Shown: in pieces, positions 58,101 to 64,000 of the stretch
Layout: the number at the start of each line of letters is the position of its first letter
How positions within the stretch are numbered: the first letter of the stretch is position 1
DNA from: Anarhynchus alexandrinus
Taxonomy: Eukaryota > Chordata > Aves > Charadriiformes > Charadriidae
Length of the DNA: 64,000 bases
NCBI GenBank assembly: GCA_008711295.1
Contig: VUYV01000044.1
Location: 1,369,201-1,433,200 of the forward strand
Direction of reading: 5' to 3'
Notes under the pieces: generated by a model
What the model was told of the DNA's origin: nothing
Seen by the model: only the letters and a program-made list of their open reading frames with translations
Database searches by the model: none
Translations under genes and position numbers: made by a program

Positions 58101-61100
58101 ATCCTGTTCTGTATCCACACCACTGGCATCCCATCTTTCCCTGTCAAAGTCCAGGCACCGCATTTGCTAATTGTGCTCAACCCCAAAAACACAACCAACA
58201 AAAAAACCTCCCACCTATGAGGAGAGAACTCAGCAAAAAGAACATTACACAGGAAGATCCAAAGGCTGTGTTTGCCTCACTGTTGGGCTTTCCCTTTCAA
58301 GAAGATTTTTAATCTGGTCGCTCAGCTTTTTGCATCCAGGCTTTTCTTTCCCTCCTAGGACCAATGAAGCAATACATAATTACTGTCCTAAATTGCACAT
58401 GGAGTTGTGTACATTATGAGATACTTTTAAAGGATCAGAGGTGGAATGTGCATTTCTGGCTGGAGTCTGAGCAATTCCTTAAGAGAACAGACGTCAAACA
58501 AGAAACAACCTCTGTGACACGCACCGGGCTATCAAGAGCCTGTAGGGCTGCGTCTATCATGTGCTGCACATTCCTGGTGTTGGGAGGAAGGAGACAGAAA
58601 GGACTGCTCCTAATCCCCACCCCCAATGGTGTGATTAACTCATGATCACCACTCCCCTAGGGTTTTCTTCTTGCTGACATAAATGCTCTTTATTAAGAGA
58701 AAAAGGCTATTTTTGTTCAGAGATTGGTTTACACAACAGCTGCTTCTACTCTTAAGTAGTGTAGTTCACACTAATTAATACAGAGTCATACAATTATTAT
58801 CAGTGAGACAGAGCTGCCTTAATCCAAAACATTCCCCTGGAAATATTTACTCAGCAAGCTTTCCAGTGTACATACACGCACTGGAGTTTTAAGTCACTCA
58901 CACAGTATATGGTCTCAAGGTCTGCGCATCTGTTTGCCTTTCCTTCTTTTCTTCTCACCAAATCATAATGCCCATCACAGCAAGCACAGTTTTGTTTTGT
59001 TCGAGCCTAGTCCAAGCCCCTTTCTCACTTTTAAGGAAATTCTATAATGAAGCTCATCGCTAACAAACATTCAGAACTCCTACAGCCCCAAATAGACTTA
59101 AAATTATTTGCTGAACTTAGAAAGCAAGAAAAAGAAGTGGAAGTCAAATTAGGAAGGGTTTGGACTGGGGATAAAACTAATTTACTGACCAACAAATTCT
59201 GTGCTAATTTTCTTGCATGCTGTCTGAAGCAGAAAAAAACCCCAGTATTAGGGACAAAAGGAAAGCAACCAAAATTTAAAAACAAACAAAAAACAATGAA
59301 AAAAACCTGTTTACAGTCAGCCATTCAAAAGCTGCGATGTTTGGTTCACAAAAAAAAGGAAACTACAAATAAAATTGAAATTTATAATCACCGTCATTTG
59401 AATCATTGTTTTGCCTCCATCATTTGTTAGTTCAAAAAACCAAGCAGCTTCATTAGAGGATGAGAAGGCATAGGATCACCAATTGCAGGATGCCATACTT
59501 TATAGTGGAAATTACTGGTCATATACACTTAAGGTGTACCTGCAGTTGGAGATATTCCAGTATATTATTACTAATTAAGTAACCCAAATTAACTCCATGA
59601 TAGATGCTATTATTCTGAAGAATACTCATATATGGTATTAATAAAAAGTAGTTAGAATATTTTAAATATGTGCCTTACCCTACTATTTAGGTGACTTTCA
59701 AACACATACAAGTCTGATTTACTGTGTTCATACTATCTTTATCAAACCTAACTATTTAGCTATAATAAATACTTACGCTATGACAAGGTCATATCAAAGT
59801 TATCAGAAAATCTGGATGTTCACAAACTCTTGCTAAAAACAAAGTGAAAGAGGAAAGTAGGGTAGCTCTGGTCTATTTGACTTTTCTAATCAGTTGGAAT
59901 ACAATAGTATCTGTTTGCCCTGGGAATTAGATAAAATAAGATCCAATCCCCATGAATACAAAACAGTTATTTCAGGAGCAATAACTGCAGTTCAGTAGCA
60001 AAGGGAGAGCAAACACTTAATTTGAGGGTTGTGTTATTTTTAAATCTACTTTTTTCTCATGCTTGGAGAGTTGTATTTTCCTGCTCAGCACTAACAGAAC
60101 CAGCCTGTATTTTCCCTTCATTGTTGTCATGTCTGAAACATGTGTCCACTCCAATACTGTTGTGCTAGCAAGTATCAATGAAGTATCAATTTATTCACTA
60201 TGAATTCACTACCTTTGAGAATCACCATCAGCTTCACTTTCTAATGATCACAGATATTTTCTGAACTGAACAACCCCTAGTAATGGCATCATGTCACTGA
60301 CTGAGGCAGATTTGTTGCCTAACCAAAATGAAATTCCCCTCAGATTTTTCTTAAAACTTTTATTTCCTGTCCAGGAAATTTCAAGTAGTGAACAGCATGT
60401 GGTTTACATCAGCCTGTATACAAAAAGAAATCCATAGAAAAATGGAATGCAACATCACAAGACACCTCATCACAGCTCCCCCCGTTTGCTCCCTTCATGG
60501 CTATTTGTTCGACAAGTGCACATGGGTCTGGGTGAGCCACACCAGAGCCGAACACCAGAGTCCACACCCCAGAAGGCAGGCAGAGTGCTGGCGTCAGAGG
60601 ACAAATTTGTCTTTATTCTACCCCACTGTGGCTTGAAGGCAAGAAACACTGTTTCAGTCTTACCCTTGCTGGTCTTGGTTTTGGCTTTCAAGGGCAGCAG
60701 GTTTGTGCCAGCAGGCCTTTTGACATACACAACCGTGCACGTGTGAGAAAGTCGAAACCACTGGTTTATTTTCACAGGCCAATATTTGATCCCTATTAAT
60801 GACTCCCTTCACACAAAAGGGTAACCATGACAAGAAATCTGCAGGAGATTAACACTTCATCTTTCAGTAACAGCACAAATGTAGAGATCAGTTCAAAAGT
60901 AAGAACCCAGCCACTATCTCCTCTGGTTGAAGTTTCGAGGAAAATATAAAAGGGATCTCTGAAAGGAATCAAAACAATCTCTGATTTTCAGTCTTGAACA
61001 CACACTTAGATAACAATCACAGAACACACCACAGAGTGAAAAAAAAAAAAAAAAGAAGAAAACATAAGCACTATCAAAATACTTGGTCAGGAATGCACAT

Positions 61101-62866
61101 TTTAAGGTCCCCACATCCCCTGGTCTGTTTACCGTATTGGATGCCATAGGAACTCCCTTTCTGTGCACATGGATGTTGCTCACAGTCATCTCACAGATCC
61201 ACAGGCTGAACAGGCACTGAATTTTCTCCACACTAACCCAAATAAACACAGTGGACTTAAACTGAGGCATCACTAGTTTTTCAACTATGTCTACATAACC
61301 AGGCTTCTCTAAAGATAAATTGGAGCTGGAGCCACTTACGTGCTTTCCTGATCTAGGCATCCTTGCCCTATCTAGACTATTATTAACACTGTGGAAGAAA
61401 AGTCTGTAGCAGTCTCACACATTAGTTTCTCCTGCTACGTGCCTAAATTGTGTGTGCTTTTGTTTGTTCAAACTGTAAGTGGAGTTGTGGATAGATTGAC
61501 TGGACTGATAAACTGGCTGTATATACATAAATTCCAGTAGCTACGTCCATAAGGAATGGTGTGTGAATGTCTGCTGCAAGATGGATTTGGGCGCAGCTGC
61601 ATGGATAACAGAATGATTCCACTGTGGAAAAGACATATTCTGAAAATTCAGCTCTGAAAACTCCAATTAGATGGAAAGAAATAATTTAAACATGAAACAG
61701 ATGAAACAAACAATTTAAAATGGAAAAACAGATCAGTATTGTGCTAACCAGCTTGTACCTATGCAAACCCTTATTCATGCTGAATATATGGACAAAGCAC
61801 TGCAATCAATAGCTTTACACGACATACAGTTGATTCATGTGGTCAGCCTGTGACCAAGAGCACCAGCTCATCACAGAATTCTTACTTTCTCCCACAACTC
61901 AGGAAGGGACCTTTCTGACAAAATATGAGGCAATTTCTTCTTGTATTTTTTTATTAAATAATTTTCTTTTAGTAAATGTAATGTTGCTCTGATTGAGAAA
62001 GAGACTGACATCACTGAAGACTGACGGCCATTAGCCACACAGTTGCTACAAGGCCACCGGCGATGCAAGCTCTTCCAGAAACTGCTTCCTCCTTTTCCCT
62101 CTCCTTGTCCCCACCAGGCACATGACCTAGCCCTGACCTGAAGGGATGAGAGGCAAGTTAGCTCTTTTTAGGACTTTTGTTCTTTAGCTCCTACAGTAAG
62201 AATACTAGCAAAGGGGCCAATTAGTGCCAACTGCAGTAGTCATTTCTGCAATGACACCCCTCCATTGGGAACTCGTCTGAGACGACCAAACAGTTTTCAA
62301 ACAAGCCGCCAAACAGCTGTCAGATGATACAGGATTTTGATCATTACTGACCTGAACACACTCAAACTAGAGACCTCATGATGAAAGATGTATTCCATTT
62401 CCAGTCCCCAGAGCCATCCAGTCCCTCAGAACAGAGACAATTCTATCTGAACACAGCTTTTCAGGAAGTGGATAAAATAGCACTCACAAGCCTTAGTAAG
62501 AGTCTGAAGAGAAGTGAAGTCAAAAGGCATTAGTTAGTCAGTAAGTTACCCTGTCTGGTCCATCCATTACAAGATTTAGCAGCCTGTCAGCATCAGTCAG
62601 CTTTTTGACTGTACCCATAAAAAGCCATTTTCTCCAGAGAGGATCCAACTTTTAGATGTGCAAACCAAGAAGGTAGTAGTGACAACAAAAGTCAGGGCTA
62701 AAAAAATTGCAGAATCACTCCAAGAATAAAACAACCAACTAGAGAAATACTTTCTTTGGTTTACCTTAAGCAGAAGTGGATATTTGCAAATTCTCTGAAT
62801 TGGAGTCAGCAGATAACCCTCTAGTGGAATGTCTGTCGTCTTTCTGCCTCCCAAAAGCATGCAACC
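4093..62866 (-). CDS. PREX1: PREX1 (P-Rex1 Rac guanine-nucleotide exchange factor), partial gene, 13 exons
   Basis: P-Rex1 loads GTP onto Rac-family GTPases at the plasma membrane and is activated jointly by PIP3 (through the PH domain) and G-protein beta-gamma. Thirteen minus-strand exons (W1 at the high coordinate to W13 at the low one) are each bounded by AG and GT. They join with consistent phases into 484 uninterrupted codons. Domain order is DH end (W1-W2), PH (W3-W5), DEP1 (W6-W8), DEP2 (W9-W12) and PDZ1 start (W13), which is the P-Rex family architecture. The human protein is about 1,659 residues, so under a third is encoded here. I found neither the first DH exons nor the second PDZ1 exon in the flanking sequence. 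PREX2 is less likely because the PH and DH segments match PREX1 at positions where I recall the paralogues differing. The assignment rests on remembered homologues, not a search. Confidence 0.95.
4217..4307 (+). mobile_element. CR1 3' tail fragment beside exon W13
   Basis: About 90 bases of the CR1 3' end: GGTGTCCCTGCCTATGGCAG, then GATGATCTTCAAGGTCCTTT and the terminal 8-base repeats ATTCTATGATTCTATG. It is antisense to PREX1 and ends about 30 bases from the acceptor of W13. Confidence 0.92.
4385..4675 (-). mobile_element. Ancient CR1-like LINE 3' fragment
   Basis: On the plus strand it begins GATCTTAAGGCTGAATGGGA, then TTAGGTCATCTGGTCTGATG, and further on GTTTGTTCCAATGGTTAATC followed by TCTTCTGTTAGAAACTGCA. 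This order matches the 3' end of old amniote CR1/L3-type LINEs read in reverse. It is more diverged than the avian CR1 copies in this window, so older. Confidence 0.65.
5265..5282 (+). repeat. Run of 18 G
   Basis: An uninterrupted G18 after CTCGC. On the PREX1 pre-mRNA it reads as C18. The opposite strand could form a G-quadruplex. Such a run is also a common place for length errors in sequencing. Confidence 0.97.
6195..6340 (+). repeat. Possible SINE fragment
   Basis: Resembles the 'atagcgcctttcatccc.aggatctcaaagc.ctttacaaa' segment seen in old amniote SINEs: here CACCATTCATCCCTAAGGAG, then TCCAAAGCAATTAACTAAC. Weak match by memory. Confidence 0.35.
8120..8320 (+). repeat. MIR-like SINE fragment
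   Basis: Contains TTTTCAGATGGTAAACTGAGGC, then GAGTCACTTCAGGCCACACA and, further on, AACCCAGGTAGCCCTGACTT. This is the motif order of the 3' half of amniote MIR-type SINEs (attttacagatgaggaaactgaggc...ggtcacacag...gaacccaggtctcctgactc). It is diverged but the order is convincing. Confidence 0.6.
11249..11391 (-). CDS. PREX1: PREX1 exon W12: end of DEP2 and DEP2-PDZ1 linker
   Basis: 143 bases: two bases completing Val and 47 codons, ending in phase 0. The acceptor is TTGTTTCCAG and the donor CTG|GTAAGA. It encodes [20 protein letters not shown], then [20 protein letters not shown] and [17 protein letters not shown] is the last strand of DEP2. The Ser/Lys-rich part is the linker to PDZ1. Confidence 0.97.
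11392..12689 (-). other. PREX1: PREX1 intron W11-W12
   Basis: 1.3 kb, phase 1. No repeat or exon recognised. Confidence 0.75.
12690..12762 (-). CDS. PREX1: PREX1 exon W11: DEP2 core
   Basis: 73 bases: 24 codons and one base of a split Val. The acceptor is CTTGTTTCTAG and the donor ATG|GTAATG. It encodes [20 protein letters not shown] followed by FMHH. The A..LG..LC..G..HH pattern repeats that of W7, as expected for the second DEP domain. Too short for ORF scans; found by phase and homology. Confidence 0.96.
14785..14835 (+). repeat. Imperfect (ATT)n trinucleotide tract
   Basis: Runs of ATT interspersed with ACT and one GCCACC interruption. An interrupted microsatellite within an AT-rich intron. 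Confidence 0.85.
15144..15169 (+). repeat. (ATGG)n microsatellite
   Basis: About six tandem copies of a 4-base ATGG/GGAT unit. Likely length-variable between individuals. Confidence 0.95.
18140..18215 (-). CDS. PREX1: PREX1 exon W10: DEP2 middle
   Basis: 76 bases: one base completing Lys and 25 codons, ending in phase 0. The acceptor is TTTCTTGATTAG and the donor CAG|GTAAGA. It encodes [20 protein letters not shown] then WLIAQ. KLVDWL is the DEP helix motif. Too short for the usual ORF length cut-off; found by phase and homology. Confidence 0.96.
18216..22566 (-). other. PREX1: PREX1 intron W9-W10
   Basis: 4.4 kb, phase 2. AT-rich, with A-runs near 18340 and 19860. No transposon, RNA gene or exon that I recognise. 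An AATCATAGAATG at about 20318 recalls a CR1 tail, but the flanks do not continue the match. Confidence 0.65.
22567..22616 (-). CDS. PREX1: PREX1 exon W9: 50-base exon, start of DEP2
   Basis: 50 bases: 16 codons plus two bases of a split Lys. The acceptor is CCTTCTTCAG and the donor AAA|GTAAGT. It encodes [16 protein letters not shown] then the first bases of Lys. In P-Rex1 this begins the second DEP domain (G-V-R-L-Y-C-R-L-H). The residue after RLH is Cys here; I recall Ser in human. Too short for an ORF scan; found by following the reading phase from W8. Confidence 0.95.
22617..23346 (-). other. PREX1: PREX1 intron W8-W9
   Basis: 730 bases, phase 0, the shortest intron in the window. No repeat or exon recognised. 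Confidence 0.75.
23347..23450 (-). CDS. PREX1: PREX1 exon W8: end of DEP1
   Basis: 104 bases: two bases completing Val, 34 codons, ending in phase 0. The acceptor is GGTGTTTTAG and the donor AAG|GTTTGT. It encodes [20 protein letters not shown] followed by [23 protein letters not shown] is the final strand of the DEP domain. The donor GTTTGT departs from the usual GTAAGT/GTGAGT at intron position 3, so it looks weak. A TTTCAG just inside the exon is not the acceptor, because using it would break the phase with W7. Confidence 0.97.
23451..27070 (-). other. PREX1: PREX1 intron W7-W8
   Basis: 3.6 kb, phase 1. AT-rich. No transposon, RNA gene or additional exon that I recognise. Confidence 0.7.
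27071..27171 (-). CDS. PREX1: PREX1 exon W7: core of DEP1
   Basis: 101 bases: one base completing Asn, 33 codons, one base of a split Val. The acceptor is CCCTTTGCAG and the donor ATG|GTGAGT. It encodes [20 protein letters not shown] then [13 protein letters not shown]. The EFVSWL and [12 protein letters not shown] motifs are the signature of DEP domains (W-L...A...LL..G...H). Differences from human are conservative. Confidence 0.97.
28481..29751 (-). pseudogene. CR1 ORF2 reverse-transcriptase remnant
   Basis: Two long open stretches, 217 codons (29098-29751) and 193 codons (28481-29062), cover most of the reverse transcriptase in different frames, interrupted by an indel near 29.07-29.15 kb. 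The first has [18 protein letters not shown] and [20 protein letters not shown], the fingers/palm blocks of CR1. The second has [20 protein letters not shown] and KFADDTRLG, whose FADD is the catalytic Asp pair. The domain is non-functional through the frame breaks. Confidence 0.92.
30285..30920 (-). pseudogene. CR1 ORF2 endonuclease domain remnant
   Basis: An apurinic-endonuclease-like domain of CR1 that nicks target DNA for insertion. Readable pieces include [16 protein letters not shown], then [14 protein letters not shown] with the catalytic Glu, and further on LIGDFNH (the GDFNH codons at 30426-30440). Several frameshifts separate them. Confidence 0.85.
31020..31560 (-). pseudogene. CR1 ORF1 remnant with SGNH-type esterase motifs
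   Basis: CR1-clade ORF1 proteins are known to carry an esterase domain. Three of its signature motifs can be read on the minus strand: VVGDS (the GDS codons at 31529-31537, catalytic Ser), HVDMND (31367-31384, with Asn) and DGIHL (31117-31131, the Asp-x-x-His pair). They lie in different frames because of indels, and a stop follows shortly after GDS, so no protein is made. Between the motifs the sequence has the spacing of that domain. Confidence 0.75.
35133..35280 (-). CDS. PREX1: PREX1 exon W6: PH-DEP1 linker and start of DEP1
   Basis: 148 bases: two bases completing Ser, 48 codons, two bases of a split Asn. The acceptor is TTGTATTCCAG and the donor CAA|GTAAGT. It encodes [20 protein letters not shown], then [20 protein letters not shown] and TVPKCFLG. 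The first DEP domain starts here; DEP domains mediate membrane and regulatory contacts, and in P-Rex1 they help hold the enzyme autoinhibited. The RRRKLS segment resembles a basophilic kinase site. Using it for PKA regulation is an inference. Confidence 0.96.
35281..38676 (-). other. PREX1: PREX1 intron W5-W6
   Basis: 3.4 kb, phase 1. AT-rich. An A-rich stretch lies at 37421-37448. I recognise no transposon, RNA gene or extra exon. ORFs of about 60 codons on both strands look like chance. Confidence 0.7.
38677..38826 (-). CDS. PREX1: PREX1 exon W5: end of PH domain
   Basis: 150 bases: two bases completing Ala, 49 codons, one base of a split Ser. The acceptor is GGGTTTTTACAG and the donor AGA|GTAAGT. 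It encodes [20 protein letters not shown], then [20 protein letters not shown] and IIKEREQRE. The final helix holds the Trp (KQKWLDAI) typical of PH domains. [10 protein letters not shown] matches PREX1 as I remember it; PREX2 reads differently here. Confidence 0.98.
38827..39794 (-). other. PREX1: PREX1 intron W4-W5
   Basis: 968 bases, phase 1. AT-rich, with no repeat, RNA gene or additional exon that I recognise. Confidence 0.75.
39795..39910 (-). CDS. PREX1: PREX1 exon W4: middle of PH domain
   Basis: 116 bases: one base completing the split Arg codon, 38 codons, and one base of the next codon. The acceptor is CCTAATTGCAG and the donor CAG|GTAAGA. It encodes [20 protein letters not shown] followed by [18 protein letters not shown]. 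The Arg of YIFRGR is the equivalent of human Arg328, the third known PIP3 ligand. The basic loop [12 protein letters not shown] appears one residue shorter than the human sequence I remember (VTGSKKS...). That loop lies between PH strands, so a length change there is tolerable. Confidence 0.97.
39911..43267 (-). other. PREX1: PREX1 intron W3-W4
   Basis: 3.4 kb, phase 2. Carries the L2-like fragment near 42.9 kb and a T-rich tract near 41961-41978. A segment around 40875-41230 looks like worn repeat sequence but I cannot place it. No exon signal other than the flanking ones. Confidence 0.65.
42860..43085 (+). repeat. Ancient L2-like LINE 3' fragment
   Basis: The order of short motifs resembles the 3' part of LINE2 elements: CTTGGAATAACCTCCCAATG, then CTTCTTCACATCACTCCTGG, then CTGGGAAGCTTTCCAGCTG, then GATTGTGCGCTTCTCAGGG followed by TGGGGACC. 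L2 consensus has 'tggaatgccctccc', 'gtcacctcctccaggaagccttcc' and 'tgtaagctcc..agggcaggga' in that order. Strongly diverged, recognised by memory. Confidence 0.55.
43268..43401 (-). CDS. PREX1: PREX1 exon W3: start of PH domain, PIP3-binding residues
   Basis: 134 bases, starting in phase 0 and ending with two bases of a split Arg codon. The acceptor is CTATGTTTCAG and the donor CAG|GTGAGT. It encodes [19 protein letters not shown], then [20 protein letters not shown] and CKRKS. This is the first strands of the PH domain. By my count Lys280 (codon at 43345-43347) and Arg289 (43318-43320) are present. Both are known ligands of the PIP3 headgroup in human P-Rex1. The exon is a little shorter than common ORF length cut-offs and has no convenient Met, so an ORF scan alone would miss it. 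Confidence 0.96.
43402..48784 (-). other. PREX1: PREX1 intron W2-W3
   Basis: 5.4 kb, phase 0. Holds a T17 run (near 44842-44858) and an A16 run (near 45796-45811), which may be tails of decayed retroelements. The ORFs here (for example 144 codons at 43833-44267) lack splice context and family motifs. I recognise no transposon or RNA gene. Confidence 0.7.
48785..48946 (-). CDS. PREX1: PREX1 exon W2: end of DH domain
   Basis: 162 bases, 54 codons, phase 0 at both ends. The acceptor is TTTTTCTTAAAG and the donor GAG|GTATGA. It begins [20 protein letters not shown] and ends in [14 protein letters not shown]. The [12 protein letters not shown] motif lies in the last DH helix. By my count it contains the equivalent of human Asn238, whose mutation together with Glu56 is known to abolish exchange activity. 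The helix then runs on toward the PH domain. Because it is symmetric it could be skipped without a frameshift, but that would destroy the catalytic helix. Confidence 0.97.
49690..50580 (+). mobile_element. Solo LTR of an ERVL-like avian endogenous retrovirus
   Basis: A GC-rich island of about 0.9 kb in an AT-rich intron. It has several irregular copies of a CTGCAGCCC.TGGAGAG motif (near 49988, 50027, 50069 and 50135), each followed by a GAGCAG motif. Then come a CCCCATTCCCCATACCCCTG stretch, a polyadenylation signal AATAAA at 50419-50424, a TTTTGCC.ATGATGGTAATT segment, and an end in GTCAACCCACCACA. This order matches an LTR that I recognise from avian ERVL-like elements. The 3' end at 50580 is firm. 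The 5' end is estimated. No gag, pol or env remnants flank it, so it is probably a solo LTR. The 130-codon plus-strand ORF inside it is not a gene. Confidence 0.72.
50419..50424 (+). promoter_or_regulatory. Polyadenylation signal AATAAA in the LTR
   Basis: A canonical hexamer just downstream of a T-rich segment and before the TTTTGCC motif, at the expected place for the R region of this LTR. It is antisense to PREX1, so it should not end the host transcript. Confidence 0.5.
50600..50830 (+). repeat. Possible old MIR-like SINE fragment
   Basis: An AAGTCACTTGCAGAACCAAG segment is followed by a TTCAGTGTTTTAACC-like tail. This resembles the CORE/3' part of amniote MIR-type SINEs (gtcac...cagagccagga...ccagtgctctaacc). 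It starts just after the LTR. The match is by memory and degenerate. Confidence 0.35.
53760..55572. repeat. First copy of a 1,813-base duplicated segment (left of gap)
   Basis: AT-rich intronic sequence, single-copy in appearance, repeated at 56285-58097. It starts in the G9 run that follows a T9 tract and stops exactly at the gap. It contains no exon or transposon I recognise. One 43-base piece inside it (54298-54340) also occurs exactly at 58215-58257, outside the duplicated unit. Confidence 0.95.
54251..54340 (+). repeat. Short direct repeat, copy inside the duplicated unit
   Basis: Partner of the repeat at 58163-58257. The 3' half (54298-54340) is an exact 43-base match. The 5' half differs by substitutions and by indels in an A/C-rich spacer. 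It is present again at 56776-56865 because the surrounding segment is itself duplicated. Confidence 0.8.
55573..56284. other. Assembly gap (712 N)
   Basis: An uninterrupted run of N between the two copies of the duplicated segment. Any ORF that crosses it is meaningless. Since the sequences on both sides overlap, the gap may have no biological counterpart. Confidence 0.99.
56285..58097. repeat. Second copy of a 1,813-base duplicated segment (right of gap)
   Basis: Matches 53760-55572 base for base at a constant offset of 2525. I noticed only two mismatches (T53773/A56298 and C55223/A57748) and no length change, even in the A12 and A8 runs. It begins at the first called base after the gap, in a run of nine G. 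Beyond 58097 the sequence runs on as single copy, while the first copy stops at the gap. This is the pattern expected from two overlapping contigs, perhaps two haplotypes, placed end to end. Confidence 0.95.
58098..62764. other. Intronic stretch without recognised elements
   Basis: Apart from the short direct repeat at 58163-58257 and an A16 run near 61039, I see no repeat family, exon or RNA gene here. Several ORFs of 60-148 codons occur on both strands but lack splice context and family motifs. They have the base composition of the surrounding AT-rich intron. Confidence 0.5.
58163..58257 (+). repeat. Short direct repeat, copy outside the duplicated unit
   Basis: It resembles 54251-54340 (and that segment's twin at 56776-56865). 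It opens with TTTGCTAATTGTGCTCAACC, passes through a variable A/C-rich spacer and closes with a 43-base exact match (58215-58257 against 54298-54340 and 56823-56865). The flanks differ. This could be a small transposed or copied fragment, or part of an unrecognised repeat family. Confidence 0.8.
62765..62866 (-). CDS. PREX1: PREX1 exon W1: DH domain conserved region 3
   Basis: 102 bases, 34 codons, phase 0 at both ends. The acceptor is TTGATTATAG and the donor AAG|GTAAAC. It encodes [20 protein letters not shown] followed by [14 protein letters not shown]. The second part is the classic third conserved helix of Dbl-homology exchange factors (L-x-P-x-Q-R-x-x-x-Y-P-L-L-L), which forms part of the surface that binds Rac. 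By my count it equals human residues of about 174-207. The first residue is Gly where I recall Ser in human, which depends on the exact acceptor and is minor. The next exon is 13.8 kb away. Confidence 0.96.
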
Positions 62867-64000
62867 CTATAATCAAAAAAGGAAACAAATATTACTTCAG
62901 GCACAAAGCTTTCAGATGCTCTTTGACATGATTTTGTATTCCTACAACACATATTATGGTCAGAAAGCCCTTTGCCACACCTAAGAGACAGGAAATGGGA
63001 CTTCATTCACCACTGAAATACAGCCATCAAGCCTGCAAAGTTCTTCGTGCATCAGCAAAAGAAAATTTGCTGTGGATAACAGTGGCTGTGTAGAAAGGCA
63101 TTTTCCCAGAGAAGTATTATACAGCTGGTAACTCAAAAATGCTATAACAATACAATAACAATCAGCAAACCTAGATGCACCATTACCGAAAAGAATCCAG
63201 CCTGCCCCCACAATTGATACAACTACTTGTCTTTGATCACTATGCAAAGTTTGCACCGAAACTCTTGAAACCAGAAAAGTCTTGAAGACTAAAATAAAGC
63301 CTACTAACTAGTAATCATGTCATTAACTCTAGTCCAATCTTTAAGTCTGAAGGAAATCAAAGTGGAATTGAAATAAATGAGTCATCTGCATCACATCCAC
63401 CAATTCTCTGGCAAAACATTATGTCTAAGCACAGCTGGACAAACAACATGGGCGCACTGGCTCTCTAACCAGCACACATGTAGCTCTCAACCAGTCACAG
63501 CACATGTTGCTGCTTGCCTAGCAAAAAAAAAAAAAGCTATGGAACATGCAGGCAAGGCCACCTTGTAGGTAGGAGGTGTGTGAGGCAATGAAACTTAAGG
63601 AAATCAGGTTTCCTTAATTCTGATGCTCAAGTTGGATTTCAGCATTAATTTTGTGAAATTCTGTGACTTCCAAACAGAAAGAAGGTGAAAGGCATTTCTC
63701 TACCTAGAGAAATTACTACTCTCCCAGTGTTGTTTAAACAGAGTAAGGAAGAGGACAAGTATTGGACCAATACACCAAACAAATCCAAGTCCAAATAGCT
63801 TTTAGGCTGAGGAACAGAAGCAGCAACTGATCAACCCTTACAATACTCACACAATGAGTCCACATAAATCTGGAGGGGCCCTGTATTCCAGAAGAATCAT
63901 TTCACAGATAAATTTGTGCACACTACCTCAAAACAAGAGATGCTCAACTTCTCAGTAGATTATGAAAATTCAGTTCTCAGGATTGACATAGACGGGGAGT
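62867..64000 (-). other. PREX1: Partial PREX1 intron upstream of exon W1
   Basis: This sequence precedes the DH exon in transcript order. On the minus strand it ends in a T-rich tract and TATAG, the acceptor for W1. I looked for the preceding DH exon, which should end in a segment like AFLLS, and did not find it. Small ORFs here match nothing I recognise. An A12 run lies near 63524-63535. No recognisable repeat otherwise. Confidence 0.7.

Larger units (their letters stand above)
48947..62764 (-). other. PREX1: PREX1 intron W1-W2 (13.8 kb as assembled)
   Basis: The largest intron in the window, phase 0. It holds an ERVL-like LTR (about 49690-50580), a possible MIR-like SINE next to it, a 1,813-base segment present twice around a 712-base gap, and a short related direct repeat near 58.2 kb. 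If the duplicated segment is an assembly artefact, the true intron is about 2.5 kb shorter. Poly-A tracts occur near 61039-61054. The stretches 50.9-53.7 kb and 58.3-62.7 kb show nothing I recognise. The 127-codon ORF at 59047-59430 is A-rich and unlike any family I know. Confidence 0.85.

Noticed and set aside
59047..59430. 127-codon plus-strand ORF rich in Lys
   Set aside because: A-rich intronic sequence, no motif, no homologue I recognise, opposite strand to PREX1.
60914..61360. 148-codon minus-strand ORF with a run of Phe
   Set aside because: The Phe run is an A16 tract read in reverse. No domain, and no gap in PREX1 between W1 and W2 that it could fill.
63000..63256. Minus-strand ORF of 91 codons upstream of W1, checked as a possible earlier DH exon
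   Set aside because: It does not resemble the P-Rex1 DH sequence that should precede W1, and its splice boundaries do not fit.

Overview
The window is vertebrate nuclear DNA, most likely from a bird. It holds CR1 LINEs of the avian type, including one nearly full-length copy, and an LTR of a kind I recognise from avian ERVL-like elements. Its coding content is thirteen short exons separated by AT-rich introns of 0.7-13.8 kb. There is one 712-base assembly gap. I see no bacterial or viral genome, no CRISPR array, and no tRNA or rRNA gene. The species cannot be fixed from the sequence.

One gene explains all the coding signal: PREX1, on the minus strand. It encodes P-Rex1, a PIP3- and G-beta-gamma-activated Rac guanine-nucleotide exchange factor. 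Transcription runs from high to low coordinates. The thirteen exons, from 62866 down to 4093, join with consistent splice phases into 484 codons (1452 bases). They cover the last third of the DH (Dbl homology) domain, all of the PH domain, both DEP domains and the first 31 residues of the first PDZ domain. By my residue count this equals human P-Rex1 residues of about 174 to 657. The protein N-terminus, the rest of PDZ1, PDZ2 and the C-terminal phosphatase-like domain lie outside the window. PREX1 is preferred over PREX2 because segments such as [17 protein letters not shown] and VTGKK...KRTKSING match PREX1 as I remember it.

Layout by region: 1-4.1 kb, partial intron with a 5'-truncated CR1. 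4.1 kb, PDZ exon with a CR1 tail about 30 bases upstream of its splice acceptor. 4.2-11.2 kb, intron with an ancient CR1, a G18 run and a MIR-like SINE. 11.2-18.2 kb, DEP2 exons. 22.5-35.3 kb, DEP1 exons and the start of DEP2, with a 3.7-kb CR1 at about 28.0-31.7 kb that keeps esterase, endonuclease and reverse-transcriptase remnants. 38.7-43.4 kb, PH exons and an old L2-like fragment. 48.8 kb and 62.8 kb, DH exons, separated by a 13.8-kb intron. That intron carries an ERVL-like LTR (about 49.7-50.6 kb) and a 1,813-base segment present twice around the gap (53760-55572 and 56285-58097). The duplication is probably an assembly artefact.

I found no new biological system. The points most worth a second look are the duplication at the gap, the PDZ exon with a weak donor and a CR1 tail close to its acceptor, the esterase-bearing CR1, and a 43-base exact direct repeat inside the largest intron.
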